DNA of 64,000 bases from CADCVT01 sp036389485 (lineage in GTDB: Bacteria > Actinomycetota > Thermoleophilia > Solirubrobacterales > Solirubrobacteraceae): the NCBI GenBank assembly GCA_036389485.1, contig DASVPR010000050.1:62001-126000 (forward strand). The letters are read 5' to 3'. Positions 9,666 to 18,498 of this stretch are shown here, piece by piece (the first letter of the stretch is position 1; each line of letters opens with the position of its first letter). The position numbers were made by a program, and so were the translations under genes. The notes beneath the pieces were generated by a model, which saw only the letters and a program-made list of their open reading frames with translations, did not search any database and had not been told where the DNA came from.

Positions 9666-9761
9666 GCTCCTGTGTTTCCCGCTGGCGCGAGCGCTCACGC
9701 GACAGGACTACGCTGCGGAAACCTGAGGAATGATCAGGGCTCGCATCCGGTAGCACTGCAA

Positions 9762-10178
9762 GTGACGCCAGTGACCCCCGCCACGACAACCACCAACGAC
9801 GTCGTCGTCGCCCTGCGGCCCGAGCCCGCGGCGGTCGGCGCCGCGCGCCGGCTGGTCGTGCAGAAGGGGCTCGACCCCGACCTCGACCACACGGTGGCGC
9901 TCCTGACCTCGGAGATCGTCACCAACTCCGTCCGCCACGCGGGCCTGAAGGAGAGCGACCGGATCCTCCTCGCGGCGCGGATGGGCAAGGAGCTCGTCCG
10001 CGTCGAGGTTCGCGACCCCGGCCCGGGCTTCGACCCGGACGTCCGCCACACCACGAGCGGCTACGGCCTGCGGATGCTCGACATGCTCTCCAGCCGCTGG
10101 GGCGTCGACCGCGGCGAGAAGGGCTGCCGCGTCTGGTTCGAGGTCGACCGGCGCCGCCGCCGGTTCGAGAGGGACTAG
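9762..10178 (+). CDS. Anti-sigma-factor-type histidine-kinase-like ATPase
   Basis: A 138-residue single-domain GHKL ATPase of the RsbW/SpoIIAB-like type common in actinobacteria. The N-box is seen in LLTSEIVTNSVRHAG and the G1 box in VRDPGPGFDPDVRHTTSGYGLRMLDMLSSRWGV. Such proteins bind and phosphorylate anti-anti-sigma factors or hold a sigma factor, but no partner STAS protein or sigma gene lies next to it. The start is either GTG 9762 or GTG 9771; both keep the domain whole. The gene is divergent from the membrane protein at 8961-9665 and shares a CTAG stop overlap with the amine oxidase. Confidence 0.82.
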   Translation: MTPVTPATTTTNDVVVALRPEPAAVGAARRLVVQKGLDPDLDHTVALLTSEIVTNSVRHAGLKESDRILLAARMGKELVRVEVRDPGPGFDPDVRHTTSGYGLRMLDMLSSRWGVDRGEKGCRVWFEVDRRRRRFERD

Positions 10179-11674
10179 AGCGCCGCCAGCGCCGCCGCCG
10201 CGGCGTCCGACCCGGACCGCACGGCTCCGTCCATGTAGCCGTTCCAGATCGTCGCCATCTCGGCACCCGCCCAGCGCACCCGGTCGACCGGCGCGCGGAT
10301 CGCCTCGCCGTAGTCGAGCAGGACCCCGGGCGGCGTGAAGCCCACGTAGCACCCGCGCGTCCACGGCTCGTGCGCCCAGTCCATCTCCACGTAGTCGCGC
10401 GGCTCCCGCGCCCGCGCGCCGAAGTACGTCGCGAGGTTCTCCAGCACCGCCGCGCGGCGCTCGTCGATGGGCCGCCGCGCCCACACCCGCGCAGCGTGCC
10501 CCTCGATGAAGCCGAGCAGCACCCCCGGCGAGCCGTCCGGCGGCGTGTTGTCGAACGTGATGCGGACCGGGTCGCCGTCGGAGGTCACCTGGCCCGCGAG
10601 CCCGTCGGCGCGCCAGAACGGCTCGTCGTAGATCGCCTGGCACTTGATCGCGTTGCCCTGCGGGAAGCGCTGGACCAGCTGCGCCCGGTCCGCGGGCAGC
10701 GCCGGCTCGAAGTCGATGAGCGCCGTCAGCGCCGGAGGGCCGGTGACGATCACCTGCTTGCCGTAGACGGTCCCGCGGTCGGTCACGACGTCCACGCGCC
10801 CGCGCCCCTGCACGATCCGCCGCACCGGGCGGCGCAGCAGGACGCGCCCCTCGAGCCGCTCGGCCATCCGCAGCGAGATGAGCTGCGAGCCGCCGGCGAA
10901 CCGCCGTTCCTGCGCCCCGCCCGCGGTGTTGATGAGCCGGTTGATCGTTCCCGGCGTCGACTCGTTCCCGGCGCACGCGATGTACATCAGGACGTGCAGC
11001 AGCGACACGTCGCGCGGCTCGGCCGCCCAGACGGCCTCGATCGCGAGGTCGAGCAGGAAGCGGCCGGAGTCGTTCGTCGTGTTCGCCTGCTTCCAGGTCT
11101 CGAACGTCTGCGAGTCCCACTCCCGGGCGCGCGGCGCGGCCCACGGCCGGTCGCGCGGCACCTCGGCGGCCATCGAGTCGAGCGCGGTCAGCGCGGCGAG
11201 CGCGTCCGCGACGCCGGTCGGGTCGGGCGGGACGGCGCCGAACGGCCCGCTGGCCGTGTACCGCTGGTTGGACCCGTTGCGGTGGTAGACGTAGTCGCCC
11301 TCGTTGTAGGTCTCGTACGTCTTGACGTCGACGCTCTCGGCGAGCTTCAGCAGCCGGTCCTGCGTCGGCCCGACCCACTGCCCGCCGATCTCGATCACCT
11401 TCCCGCCGCCGAGGTCGTGGTTCAGCGTGCGCCCGCCGACGCGGTCGCGCGCCTCGACGACGTAGACCGAGCGCCCGGCGGCGACGACGTCGAGGGCGGC
11501 CTGCAGCCCGGAGAGGCCCGCCCCCACGACCACGACGTCCGCCCGCTTGGCGCGCGGCCGGCGCGTGCGGCGCCGCCGGCGCTTCGCGGCGGCGCCCGCC
11601 TCGCCCGGCACGGCGGCACCCGCCGCCGCGGCGGCCGCCGACCCCACGAACGTCCGCCGCGTGACCCGTGCCAT
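10175..11674 (-). CDS. Tat-exported flavin monoamine oxidase
   Basis: A 499-residue FAD-dependent amine oxidase that oxidises amines to aldehydes with release of ammonia and H2O2. A twin-arginine signal ([21 protein letters not shown]) and a very basic stretch precede the ADP-binding GxGxxG ([15 protein letters not shown]51-G53-G56) and the [10 protein letters not shown] motif. The C-terminal FAD contact ([24 protein letters not shown]) is present. Twin-arginine export fits a flavoprotein folded with its cofactor. It shares a CTAG stop overlap with the anti-sigma gene. Substrate is unknown. Confidence 0.9.
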   Translation of the reverse strand: MARVTRRTFVGSAAAAAAGAAVPGEAGAAAKRRRRRTRRPRAKRADVVVVGAGLSGLQAALDVVAAGRSVYVVEARDRVGGRTLNHDLGGGKVIEIGGQWVGPTQDRLLKLAESVDVKTYETYNEGDYVYHRNGSNQRYTASGPFGAVPPDPTGVADALAALTALDSMAAEVPRDRPWAAPRAREWDSQTFETWKQANTTNDSGRFLLDLAIEAVWAAEPRDVSLLHVLMYIACAGNESTPGTINRLINTAGGAQERRFAGGSQLISLRMAERLEGRVLLRRPVRRIVQGRGRVDVVTDRGTVYGKQVIVTGPPALTALIDFEPALPADRAQLVQRFPQGNAIKCQAIYDEPFWRADGLAGQVTSDGDPVRITFDNTPPDGSPGVLLGFIEGHAARVWARRPIDERRAAVLENLATYFGARAREPRDYVEMDWAHEPWTRGCYVGFTPPGVLLDYGEAIRAPVDRVRWAGAEMATIWNGYMDGAVRSGSDAAAAALAAL

Positions 11675-11715
11675 GCGCGGAGCATGACGAAGTTCCCCGT
11701 CGTAGCCTCCAGTCC

Positions 11716-14547
11716 ATGGCCCACCCGAACTCGTTCGACGCGCGGGCCGACCTGCAGGTCGGCGATCGCACCTTCGAGATCTTCCGGCTGGACGCGCTGC
11801 AGTCGAAGTTCGACGTCGCGCGGCTGCCGTTCTCGCTGAAGATCCTCCTCGAGAACCTGCTGCGGACCGAGGGGAACGGGTCGGTGAGCGAGGAGGACAT
11901 CGAGGCGCTCGCGCGGTGGGACGCGAACGCCGAGCCGTCCGACGAGATCGCCTACTCGCCGGCGCGCGTGATCATGCAGGACTTCACCGGCGTGCCCGCG
12001 ATCGTCGACCTCGCCGCGATGCGCGACGCGATGGCCGACGAGCTGGGCGGCGACTCGAACGCGATCAACCCGCTCGTCCCGGCGGAGCTCGTCATCGACC
12101 ACTCGGTCCAGGTCGACTTCTTCGCCACGCGCGACTCCTTCGAGCGCAACGTCGAGCGCGAGTACGAGCGCAACGAGGAGCGCTACCAGTTCCTGCGCTG
12201 GGGCCAGGGCGCGTTCGACGACTTCAGCGTCGTCCCGCCCGGCACCGGGATCGTGCACCAGGTCAACATCGAGTACCTCGCGCGGGTCGTCTTCCCGAAC
12301 GAGAAGACCGGCCAGGCCTACCCCGACACGCTCGTCGGGACCGACTCCCACACCACGATGGTCAACGGCCTGGGCGTCCTCGGGTGGGGAGTGGGCGGCA
12401 TCGAGGCCGAGGCGGCGATGCTCGGCCAGCCGATGTCGATGCTCATCCCGCAGGTGCTCGGCTTCCGGCTGGTCGGCGAGCTGCCCGAGGGCTCGACCGC
12501 GACCGACCTCGTCCTCACCGTCACCGAGATGCTGCGCGAGAAGGGCGTCGTCGGGAAGTTCGTCGAGTTCTACGGTCACGGCCTGGCGAACCTGCCGCTC
12601 GCCGACCGCGCCACGATCGGCAACATGAGCCCCGAGTTCGGCTCGACCTGCGCGATCTTCCCGATCGACGCCGAGACGCTGCGCTACCTGAAGTTCACCG
12701 GCCGCTCGGACGAGCACATCGAGCTGGTCGAGACGTACGCCAAGGAGCAGGGGCTCTGGCACGACGAGGACTCCGAGGACCCCACGTACTCGGACACGCT
12801 CGAGCTCGACCTCGGCGACGTCGTCCCTTCCATGGCCGGCCCGCGCCGCCCGCAGGACCGCTCGCCGCTGACCGAGATCAAGGTCCAGTTCTGCGAGGCG
12901 CTCGAGGAGTTCACGGGCGGCGAGTCCGACGACGCGCCGGACGGGGACCGCAAGGCGGGCGTCCCGCCGCAGCGCAGCTCGCGGGAATCGGATGACACGG
13001 AGTCGTTCCCGGCCAGCGACCCGCCGAGCACGATGCAGCCCGGCGACCACGGCGGCGCGCCGCGCAGCCACGAGGGCCACGACCACTCCCAGGTCGCGCA
13101 GGCCGAGACCAACGGCGTCGCCGTGAAGCTCGCCGACGGGACCGACACCGAGCTGTCGCACGGCGACGTCGTCATCGCCGCGATCACGTCATGCACGAAC
13201 ACGTCGAACCCGTCGGTCATGCTCGGCGCCGGCCTGCTGGCCAAGAAGGCGCGCGAGCAGGGCCTGGAGCGCAAGCCGTGGGTGAAGACGTCGCTCGCGC
13301 CCGGCTCGATGGTCGTGACCGAGTACTACGAGAAGTCGGGGCTGACCGAGCCGCTGGAGGAGCTCGGCTTCCACCTCGTCGGCTACGGCTGCACGACGTG
13401 CATCGGCAACTCCGGCCCGCTGCCGGACGAGATCTCGGAGGCCGTCAACGAGCACGACCTGGCCGTCGTCTCGGTCCTCTCCGGCAACCGCAACTTCGAG
13501 GGCCGCATCAACCCCGACGTGAAGATGAACTACCTCGCGTCGCCGCCGCTGTGCGTCGCGTACGCGCTCGCGGGCACGATGGACTGGGACCCGTTCAACG
13601 AGCCGATCCCCGGCAGCGACGTGATGCTGCGCGACATCTGGCCGTCCTCGCGGGAGGTCGCGGAGACGATCGAGCAGGCCGTGCACGAGGACATGTTCCG
13701 CGCGAGCTACGCGGAGGTCTTCGAGGGCGACGAGCGGTGGAACGCGCTCGAGGTGCCGGAGGGCGACCGGTTCGAGTGGGCCGAGGACTCGACGTACGTC
13801 CGCCGCCCGCCGTTCTTCGAGGGCCTGCCCGAGGAGCCCGAGGAGGTCCAGGAGATCACCGGCGCGCGCGTGCTCGCGAAGCTCGGCGACTCGGTCACCA
13901 CCGACCACATCTCGCCGGCGGGCGCGATCAAGAAGGACTCGCCGGCGGGCAGGTACCTGCAGGAGCACGGCGTCGAGCCGAAGGAGTTCAACTCGTACGG
14001 CTCGCGGCGCGGCAACCACGAGGTGATGATGCGCGGCACGTTCGCGAACATCCGGCTGCGCAACCAGCTCGCGCCGGGCACCGAGGGCGGCGTCACCAAG
14101 CACCTGCCGGACGGCGAGGAGATGTCGATCTACGACGCCGCGATGAAGTACGCCGAGGAGGGCGTGCCGCTCGTCGTCGTCGCGGGCAAGGAGTACGGGT
14201 CGGGGTCGTCGCGCGACTGGGCCGCGAAGGGGACGAAGCTGCTCGGCGTGCGCGCGGTCATCGCGGAGTCCTTCGAGCGCATCCACCGCTCCAACCTCGT
14301 GGGCATGGGCGTGCTGCCGCTGCAGGTCGAGGGCGGAATCGACGACCTCCCGGTGGAGGAGGAGATCGCGATCGAGGGCTTCGCCGAGAAGCTCAACGCG
14401 GGCGAGACGCCGCGCGACGTGACGATCAGGGCCGGCGAAAGGGAGCTGAAGGCGCGCGTGCGCATCGACACGCCGATGGAGGCGGAGTACTTCCGCCACG
14501 GCGGCATCCTCCCGTACGTGCTGCGCCACCTGCGAGAGCACGCGTAG
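11716..14547 (+). CDS. acnA: Aconitate hydratase A
   Basis: A 943-residue TCA-cycle enzyme converting citrate to isocitrate with a [4Fe-4S] cluster. Cluster ligands are C493 ([11 protein letters not shown]), C559 and C562 ([14 protein letters not shown]). The C-terminal swivel domain with [13 protein letters not shown] is complete. An acidic low-complexity insertion at about residues 400-467 separates the N-terminal core from the CTNTS segment. It contains the short motif [10 protein letters not shown] and a His-rich stretch. The start is the ATG at 11716, 7 nt after TAGCCT (11703-11708), consistent with leaderless transcription. The M42 peptidase start overlaps its TAG by one base. Confidence 0.97.
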   Translation: MAHPNSFDARADLQVGDRTFEIFRLDALQSKFDVARLPFSLKILLENLLRTEGNGSVSEEDIEALARWDANAEPSDEIAYSPARVIMQDFTGVPAIVDLAAMRDAMADELGGDSNAINPLVPAELVIDHSVQVDFFATRDSFERNVEREYERNEERYQFLRWGQGAFDDFSVVPPGTGIVHQVNIEYLARVVFPNEKTGQAYPDTLVGTDSHTTMVNGLGVLGWGVGGIEAEAAMLGQPMSMLIPQVLGFRLVGELPEGSTATDLVLTVTEMLREKGVVGKFVEFYGHGLANLPLADRATIGNMSPEFGSTCAIFPIDAETLRYLKFTGRSDEHIELVETYAKEQGLWHDEDSEDPTYSDTLELDLGDVVPSMAGPRRPQDRSPLTEIKVQFCEALEEFTGGESDDAPDGDRKAGVPPQRSSRESDDTESFPASDPPSTMQPGDHGGAPRSHEGHDHSQVAQAETNGVAVKLADGTDTELSHGDVVIAAITSCTNTSNPSVMLGAGLLAKKAREQGLERKPWVKTSLAPGSMVVTEYYEKSGLTEPLEELGFHLVGYGCTTCIGNSGPLPDEISEAVNEHDLAVVSVLSGNRNFEGRINPDVKMNYLASPPLCVAYALAGTMDWDPFNEPIPGSDVMLRDIWPSSREVAETIEQAVHEDMFRASYAEVFEGDERWNALEVPEGDRFEWAEDSTYVRRPPFFEGLPEEPEEVQEITGARVLAKLGDSVTTDHISPAGAIKKDSPAGRYLQEHGVEPKEFNSYGSRRGNHEVMMRGTFANIRLRNQLAPGTEGGVTKHLPDGEEMSIYDAAMKYAEEGVPLVVVAGKEYGSGSSRDWAAKGTKLLGVRAVIAESFERIHRSNLVGMGVLPLQVEGGIDDLPVEEEIAIEGFAEKLNAGETPRDVTIRAGERELKARVRIDTPMEAEYFRHGGILPYVLRHLREHA

Positions 14548-15605
14548 TGGCGCTGCCGGAGACGCTCCGCGCGCTGCTGACGTCGTTCGGCCCGTCCGGG
14601 GTCGAGGGCGACGCGGCCGCGGCGTGGCGCGAGGCGGCGCGCACGTTCACCTCCGACGTGAGCGGCGACGTGATGGGCAGCTCGATCGCGCGGGTGCCAG
14701 GCACCGGGGCCGGACCGATGGTCGCGATCCTCGGCCACGTCGACGAGATCGGCCTGATCGTCACGCACATCGACGACGAGGGCCTGCTGTGGTTCGGCCA
14801 GGTCGGCGGGTGGGACCCGGTGATCCTCGTCGGCCAGCGCGTGGAGGTCGCGACGCGCGACGGCCGCATCCCCGGCGTCGTCGGCAAGAAGCCGATCCAC
14901 CTCCTGAAGGCCGACGAGCGCGAGAAGGTGCCGAAGCTCGAGGAGCTGCACATCGACATCGGCGCGCGCGACGGCGACGACGCGCGGCGACTCGTGCGCG
15001 TCGGCGACGTCGCGGTGATCGCGGGCGAGCCGGTGGAGCTGGCCAACGGCCGGTTCGCGTCGCGGTCGATGGACAACCGGCTCGGCGCGTGGGTGGCGCT
15101 GGAGGCGGCGCGGCTCGTCGCCGAGGCCGGGGGCGCGCCGGGGGAAGTGGTCGCCGTCGCGACGGCGATGGAGGAGACCGGCCTGTGGGGCGCGGTCACG
15201 AGCGCGTTCGCGCTGGAGCCGGACGTGGCCATCGTCGTCGACGTGACCCACGCGACCGACGCGCCCGGCGTCAACAAGCGCACCGAGGGCGACCACGCGC
15301 TCGGCAGCGGGCCGGTCATCGGCCGCGGCACGGTGCTGCATCCGCACGTCTACGACCTCCTCGTCGAGGCGGCCGAGTCGGAGGCGATCCCGTACACGAT
15401 CGAGGCGACCGGCCGCGGGACCGGCACCGACGCGGACGTCGTGCACATCAGCCGCAGCGGCGTCCCGACCGGTTTGGTCGCGTTCCCGCTGCGCTACATG
15501 CACTCGCCGGTGGAGACGGTGCAGCTCGAGGACGTCGAGGCGGCGGCGCGGCTCATCGCCGCGTTCGCGCTGAGGCTGCGCGCGGACGCGTCGTTCGTGC
15601 GCTGA
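14547..15605 (+). CDS. M42-family metallo-aminopeptidase
   Basis: A 352-residue co-catalytic zinc (or cobalt) peptidase of the M42/glutamyl aminopeptidase group, usually a tetrahedral dodecamer trimming peptides in the cytosol. Metal and catalytic residues are visible: H64 (GHVDEIG), D176 (SMDNRLG), E209-E210 (AMEETGLWG), D232 (VDVTHATD) and a C-terminal His in RYMHSPVE. It could equally be annotated as an endoglucanase, a common mislabel of this family. The GTG start overlaps the aconitase TAG (TAGTG), so the two are probably translationally coupled. Confidence 0.88.
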   Translation: MALPETLRALLTSFGPSGVEGDAAAAWREAARTFTSDVSGDVMGSSIARVPGTGAGPMVAILGHVDEIGLIVTHIDDEGLLWFGQVGGWDPVILVGQRVEVATRDGRIPGVVGKKPIHLLKADEREKVPKLEELHIDIGARDGDDARRLVRVGDVAVIAGEPVELANGRFASRSMDNRLGAWVALEAARLVAEAGGAPGEVVAVATAMEETGLWGAVTSAFALEPDVAIVVDVTHATDAPGVNKRTEGDHALGSGPVIGRGTVLHPHVYDLLVEAAESEAIPYTIEATGRGTGTDADVVHISRSGVPTGLVAFPLRYMHSPVETVQLEDVEAAARLIAAFALRLRADASFVR

Positions 15606-15638
15606 CGACGACGCGTCCGCCCGCGCGGCGAGGCGCTG

Positions 15639-16256
15639 CTAGCGCTTCGCTGCCGACTTCTTCCTGGCCTTGCTCTTCGCGACGCCCTTGCCGGCGTCCG
15701 GCGCGGCGCGGAAGTGCAGGATCGCGAGCACGCTCTTGATCGGCACCGAGCCATCGTTGGTGCCGCGCTCCGCGCTGCGGGACTTGATGCCCTCGATCTT
15801 GTCGGCGGCGTCGGCCAGCACCTTCGCGACCTCGTTCCAGCCGTCGGCGTCGAGCGTCAGCGGCTGGCGCGTGACGTGCACCAGCTCGTCGTCGAACGTC
15901 TCGGCCTCGGCGGCCGCGGTGACGTCGGCGAAGATGTCGTTCAGGACGTCGCCGACGAGCGCGCGCTTCGTGGACGCCGGGAACGTCGCGTAGCTCGCGT
16001 CGTCGAGGAGCGGCCGGACGACCGCCTTGTAGTGGTGCTCGAGCGCGCCGCGGCGCGGCGTCGTGCTCACGAGCTCGATGCACCCGAGGTCGACGAGCAT
16101 GCGGACGTGGTAGCTCACGTTCCCCAGTGGCTCACCGAGCTCGTCGGCGAGCTCACTCGGGCTGGCGACCCTCTCGCTGAGAGCCATCAGCAGTTGCTGG
16201 CGAAGCGGATGGGCAAGCGCCTTCATCAGCTTCGTATCGACGGTGTTCGTTGTCAT
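15639..16256 (-). CDS. ArsR-type winged-helix regulator with Lys-rich tail
   Basis: A 205-residue protein. The N-terminal winged helix (KALAHPLRQQLLMALSERVASPSELADELGEPLGNVSYHVRMLVDLGCIELV, about residues 12-63) is classic ArsR/HTH_20. The central region is helical, and a short basic tail (KGVAKSKARKKSAAKR) resembles the DNA-contacting tails of actinobacterial nucleoid proteins. It has no metal-binding Cys pair, so it is not a typical metal sensor. Its ATG overlaps the TGA of a sigma-region-4 remnant (ATGA), suggesting coupled translation from an upstream start. Confidence 0.82.
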   Translation of the reverse strand: MTTNTVDTKLMKALAHPLRQQLLMALSERVASPSELADELGEPLGNVSYHVRMLVDLGCIELVSTTPRRGALEHHYKAVVRPLLDDASYATFPASTKRALVGDVLNDIFADVTAAAEAETFDDELVHVTRQPLTLDADGWNEVAKVLADAADKIEGIKSRSAERGTNDGSVPIKSVLAILHFRAAPDAGKGVAKSKARKKSAAKR

Positions 16257-16438
16257 GCGGGACCCTCCTCGGCAAGCAGCACACCCAGCCGCTTGCGCAG
16301 TCTATGACGTCGGACCTTGCACGTTCCGACCGGGATGTTCATCAAATCGGCAATTGTCGAGTGCGTCAACTCCCCGGTGTACCGAAGGTTGCTCATTGCT
16401 TGCTCATCTTGTCTTAGCTGGCGCATTGCCGCCGCCAC
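16253..16438 (-). pseudogene. Sigma factor region-4 remnant (ECF type)
   Basis: The frame gives DVAAAMRQLRQDEQAMSN, then LRYTGELTHSTIADLMNI and PVGTCKVRRHRLRKRLG. This matches the region-4 HTH of ECF sigma factors (typically xDVxxALxxLPxxQRxVxxLRYxxxLSxxEIAxxLGxPxGTVKSRLxRARxxL). Upstream the frame stays open to about 16500, then runs into sequence coding for the thioesterase in another frame. Region 2 and any natural start are absent. Possible starts are GTG 16438 or ATG 16426. GC is lower than in neighbours. It overlaps the ArsR gene by ATGA. Probably a relic; a free-standing small DNA-binding peptide cannot be excluded. Confidence 0.65.
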
Positions 16439-16505
16439 GTCGAGCCGAGTTGCCGCAGTTTCCGTCCATTCGTCTGGAGTCGGCGACGGTTCGAGCGTCG
16501 GCTGA

Positions 16506-17330
16506 CTAGAGCTGAGGGTCGATGAGCAGGCCGAGCTGGCGCGACTGCGCCACCAGGGTGCCGTCCTGCGCCCACAGGCGCCCGTCCTCGTCGAAGAAGC
16601 CGTCGCGGACGACGCTGTTGGTGAAGCGGCCGAGCAGCAGCCCGTCCGGCAGCGGGAGCGGAGCGTGGAAATGGACAGTCAGGTCGACGGTCGGCGCCGG
16701 GGCGAGGTCGCTCAGGCGCGGCCACGGCGCGGGGAACCACGCGTCCGCGAGGACGACGACGGTCAGCGCGTCGATCGGGCGGCGCTCGGTGAGGGCGAGC
16801 CAGCCGCCGACGGTGGCGTGCTCGGCGCGCGAGAACGGCGGGTCCCCGAAGCGGCGCTGCATCGTGAGGCGCCGCGCGAAGCTCGGGCGCGGCCGGCCCT
16901 CGCGCAGGTCCGGCACCGGCGGGCGCGACTCGTCGGGCGGCTCGACGTCCGGGGCGGGCGCGTCGTCGACGTGCGGGCTCGGCCAGGGCGCGCTGAACGC
17001 GCCGAGCGCGAGCGCGATGACCTTTCCGTCCTGCTCGAGGCGCGCCGTGACCGTCGACAGCCTGCGGCCGGCGCGTTCGACCGTGGGCCGGACGGTCACC
17101 GGTCCCGCGTGCGGCGGGCGGAGGAAGTGGACGGTCAGCGACCGCGGCTGACGGGCGTCGTCGCCGGTCGCGAGGATCATCCCGTTGAGCACGAGCGCCA
17201 TGACGTAGCCGCCGAGCGGGCCGCGCGGCGTGTCCCAGCCCTCGGCCACCGACCCGTGGAACGCGCCATCCTCTTCCGTCAGCGCGATGTCGTCGTCGAA
17301 GCTCGTCAAGGGCGGGCAAGATACGGCCAC
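16506..17330 (-). CDS. Acyl-CoA thioesterase-like double-hotdog protein
   Basis: A 274-residue protein with two hotdog halves, as in TesB/TE-II-like acyl-CoA hydrolases. The N-terminal half includes GGYVMALVLNGMI and RQPRSLTVHFLRPPHAGPVTVRPTVERAGRRLSTVTARLEQDGKVI. The C-terminal half includes PTVDLTVHFHAPLP, GRFTNSVVRDGFFDEDGRLWAQDGTLVAQSRQLG. Family members hydrolyse acyl-CoA esters; the catalytic Asp/Gln/Thr set is hard to place by eye. The GTG start at 17330 is only 5 bp from the divergent HAD gene's GTG, an extremely tight junction. Confidence 0.82.
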   Translation of the reverse strand: MAVSCPPLTSFDDDIALTEEDGAFHGSVAEGWDTPRGPLGGYVMALVLNGMILATGDDARQPRSLTVHFLRPPHAGPVTVRPTVERAGRRLSTVTARLEQDGKVIALALGAFSAPWPSPHVDDAPAPDVEPPDESRPPVPDLREGRPRPSFARRLTMQRRFGDPPFSRAEHATVGGWLALTERRPIDALTVVVLADAWFPAPWPRLSDLAPAPTVDLTVHFHAPLPLPDGLLLGRFTNSVVRDGFFDEDGRLWAQDGTLVAQSRQLGLLIDPQL

Positions 17331-17335
17331 AGGCC

Positions 17336-18007
17336 GTGCTCCTGCTCTTCGACATCGACGGCACGCTGCTCGTGCGGGCCACGGACGACCATCGCGACGC
17401 GGTGCATGCCGCGCTGCGGCGCGTCTGGCACGTCGCGGACCCGGCCGCCGCGCGCTTCGACCCGCGCGGGCGGACCGATCCCGAGATCGCGCGCGGGATC
17501 CTGCTGCAGTCGGGCGTGGCGGCCGAGCGGATCGACGCGCGGATGGTCGACTTCAAGCGCGCGGCGGCGGAGGAGTACGCGCGGCTGTGCCGCTCCGATC
17601 TGTCCTCGTTCGTCGCGCCGGGGGTCGTCTCGCTGCTCGAGGAGCTGGCGGCGCGGCCGGGCGTCGTGTTGTCGCTCGTAACCGGGAACCTCGAGCCGAT
17701 CGCGCGGCTGAAGCTGGCGCGGGCGGGGATCGGGCGCTTCTTCGCGCGCGGGCACGGCGGCTTCGGGTCGGACGCCGAGGACCGCACCGAGCTTCCCGCG
17801 ATCGCGCGCGCCCGCGCGGGGCGGTCGGGCGCGGCGTACCCGCGCGAGGAGACGATCGTGATCGGGGACACGCCGCTCGACGTCGCGTGCGCGCGCGCCG
17901 ACGGGGTGCGGTGCTTCGCGGTCACGACCGGGTCGTACGGGGCGGACGAGCTGCGGGGCGCGGACGCGGTCGTCTCGTCGGCGCGCGAGCTGCTGCCGCT
18001 GCTCTAG
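17336..18007 (+). CDS. HAD-superfamily hydrolase (phosphoglycolate phosphatase-like)
   Basis: A 223-residue phosphatase. Motif I is FDIDGTL (D6 nucleophile, D8). Motif II is in SLVTGN, motif III probably the region near the conserved Lys/Arg in RLKLARAGI, and motif IV is IGDTPLDVACA. A helical cap lies between motifs I and II. Such enzymes dephosphorylate phosphoglycolate, sugar phosphates or nucleotides; the exact substrate is unknown. The GTG start at 17336 opens straight into motif I. It shares a CTAG stop overlap with the flavin-reductase-like gene. Confidence 0.85.
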   Translation: MLLLFDIDGTLLVRATDDHRDAVHAALRRVWHVADPAAARFDPRGRTDPEIARGILLQSGVAAERIDARMVDFKRAAAEEYARLCRSDLSSFVAPGVVSLLEELAARPGVVLSLVTGNLEPIARLKLARAGIGRFFARGHGGFGSDAEDRTELPAIARARAGRSGAAYPREETIVIGDTPLDVACARADGVRCFAVTTGSYGADELRGADAVVSSARELLPLL

Positions 18008-18498
18008 GGCTCGTGGCCGGGCTCGATCCGCTTCGCCCGGTGGAAGGTGAACGCCCGCTCGTCGCCGTCGCTGTGGGCGTCGAACGGCTCGAGCAGCAGC
18101 GCGCAGTGGTCGCCGGCGGGCACGCGTTCGAGGATCCGCCCTGCGAACCAGTTGCCGCACTCGTCGAGGACGGGCGTCCCGCCCGGCCCCGCGTGCCATG
18201 CGCACCGCTCGAACTTGTCGACGTCGTCGCCCGTCTCCGACCCGAACAGCTCGGCCAGCGCGGTCGCCTCGGCGGGGACGAGGTGGACGACGACGAGCTC
18301 CGCGCCGCGCGCGACGCGGAACGTGCGGTTCTTGTCGCTCAGGCAGACGAGGAAGCGCGGCGGGTTGATGCTGCACTGGGTCGCGAAGCCGACGAGGCAG
18401 CCGGCGCGCTCCGCGCCGTCGGTCGCCGTGACGATGAACATCGGGTAGTCGAGCTCGCTGACGAGCCGGTGGACCTCGTTCGCGACGCCGTCGCTCAT
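18004..18498 (-). CDS. Flavin-reductase-like FMN-binding protein
   Basis: A 164-residue protein of the flavin reductase/FMN-binding split-barrel family (MFIVTATDGAERAGCLVGFATQCSINPPRFLVCLSDKNRTFRVARGAELVVVHLV). These reduce flavins with NAD(P)H or bind FMN as a redox module. Its ATG overlaps the stop of the upstream membrane/propeller gene by ATGA, making it the last gene of the Mau-like operon. That position suggests it might supply reducing equivalents to the system, but this is inference and it could also be a passenger. Cytosolic, no signal. Confidence 0.84.
   Translation of the reverse strand: MSDGVANEVHRLVSELDYPMFIVTATDGAERAGCLVGFATQCSINPPRFLVCLSDKNRTFRVARGAELVVVHLVPAEATALAELFGSETGDDVDKFERCAWHAGPGGTPVLDECGNWFAGRILERVPAGDHCALLLEPFDAHSDGDERAFTFHRAKRIEPGHEP

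Noticed and set aside
9730..9753. Seven-codon ATG-to-TAG leader-like reading frame before the anti-sigma gene
   Set aside because: GAGGA is too close to the ATG to act as a ribosome-binding site and the peptide shows no attenuation logic.
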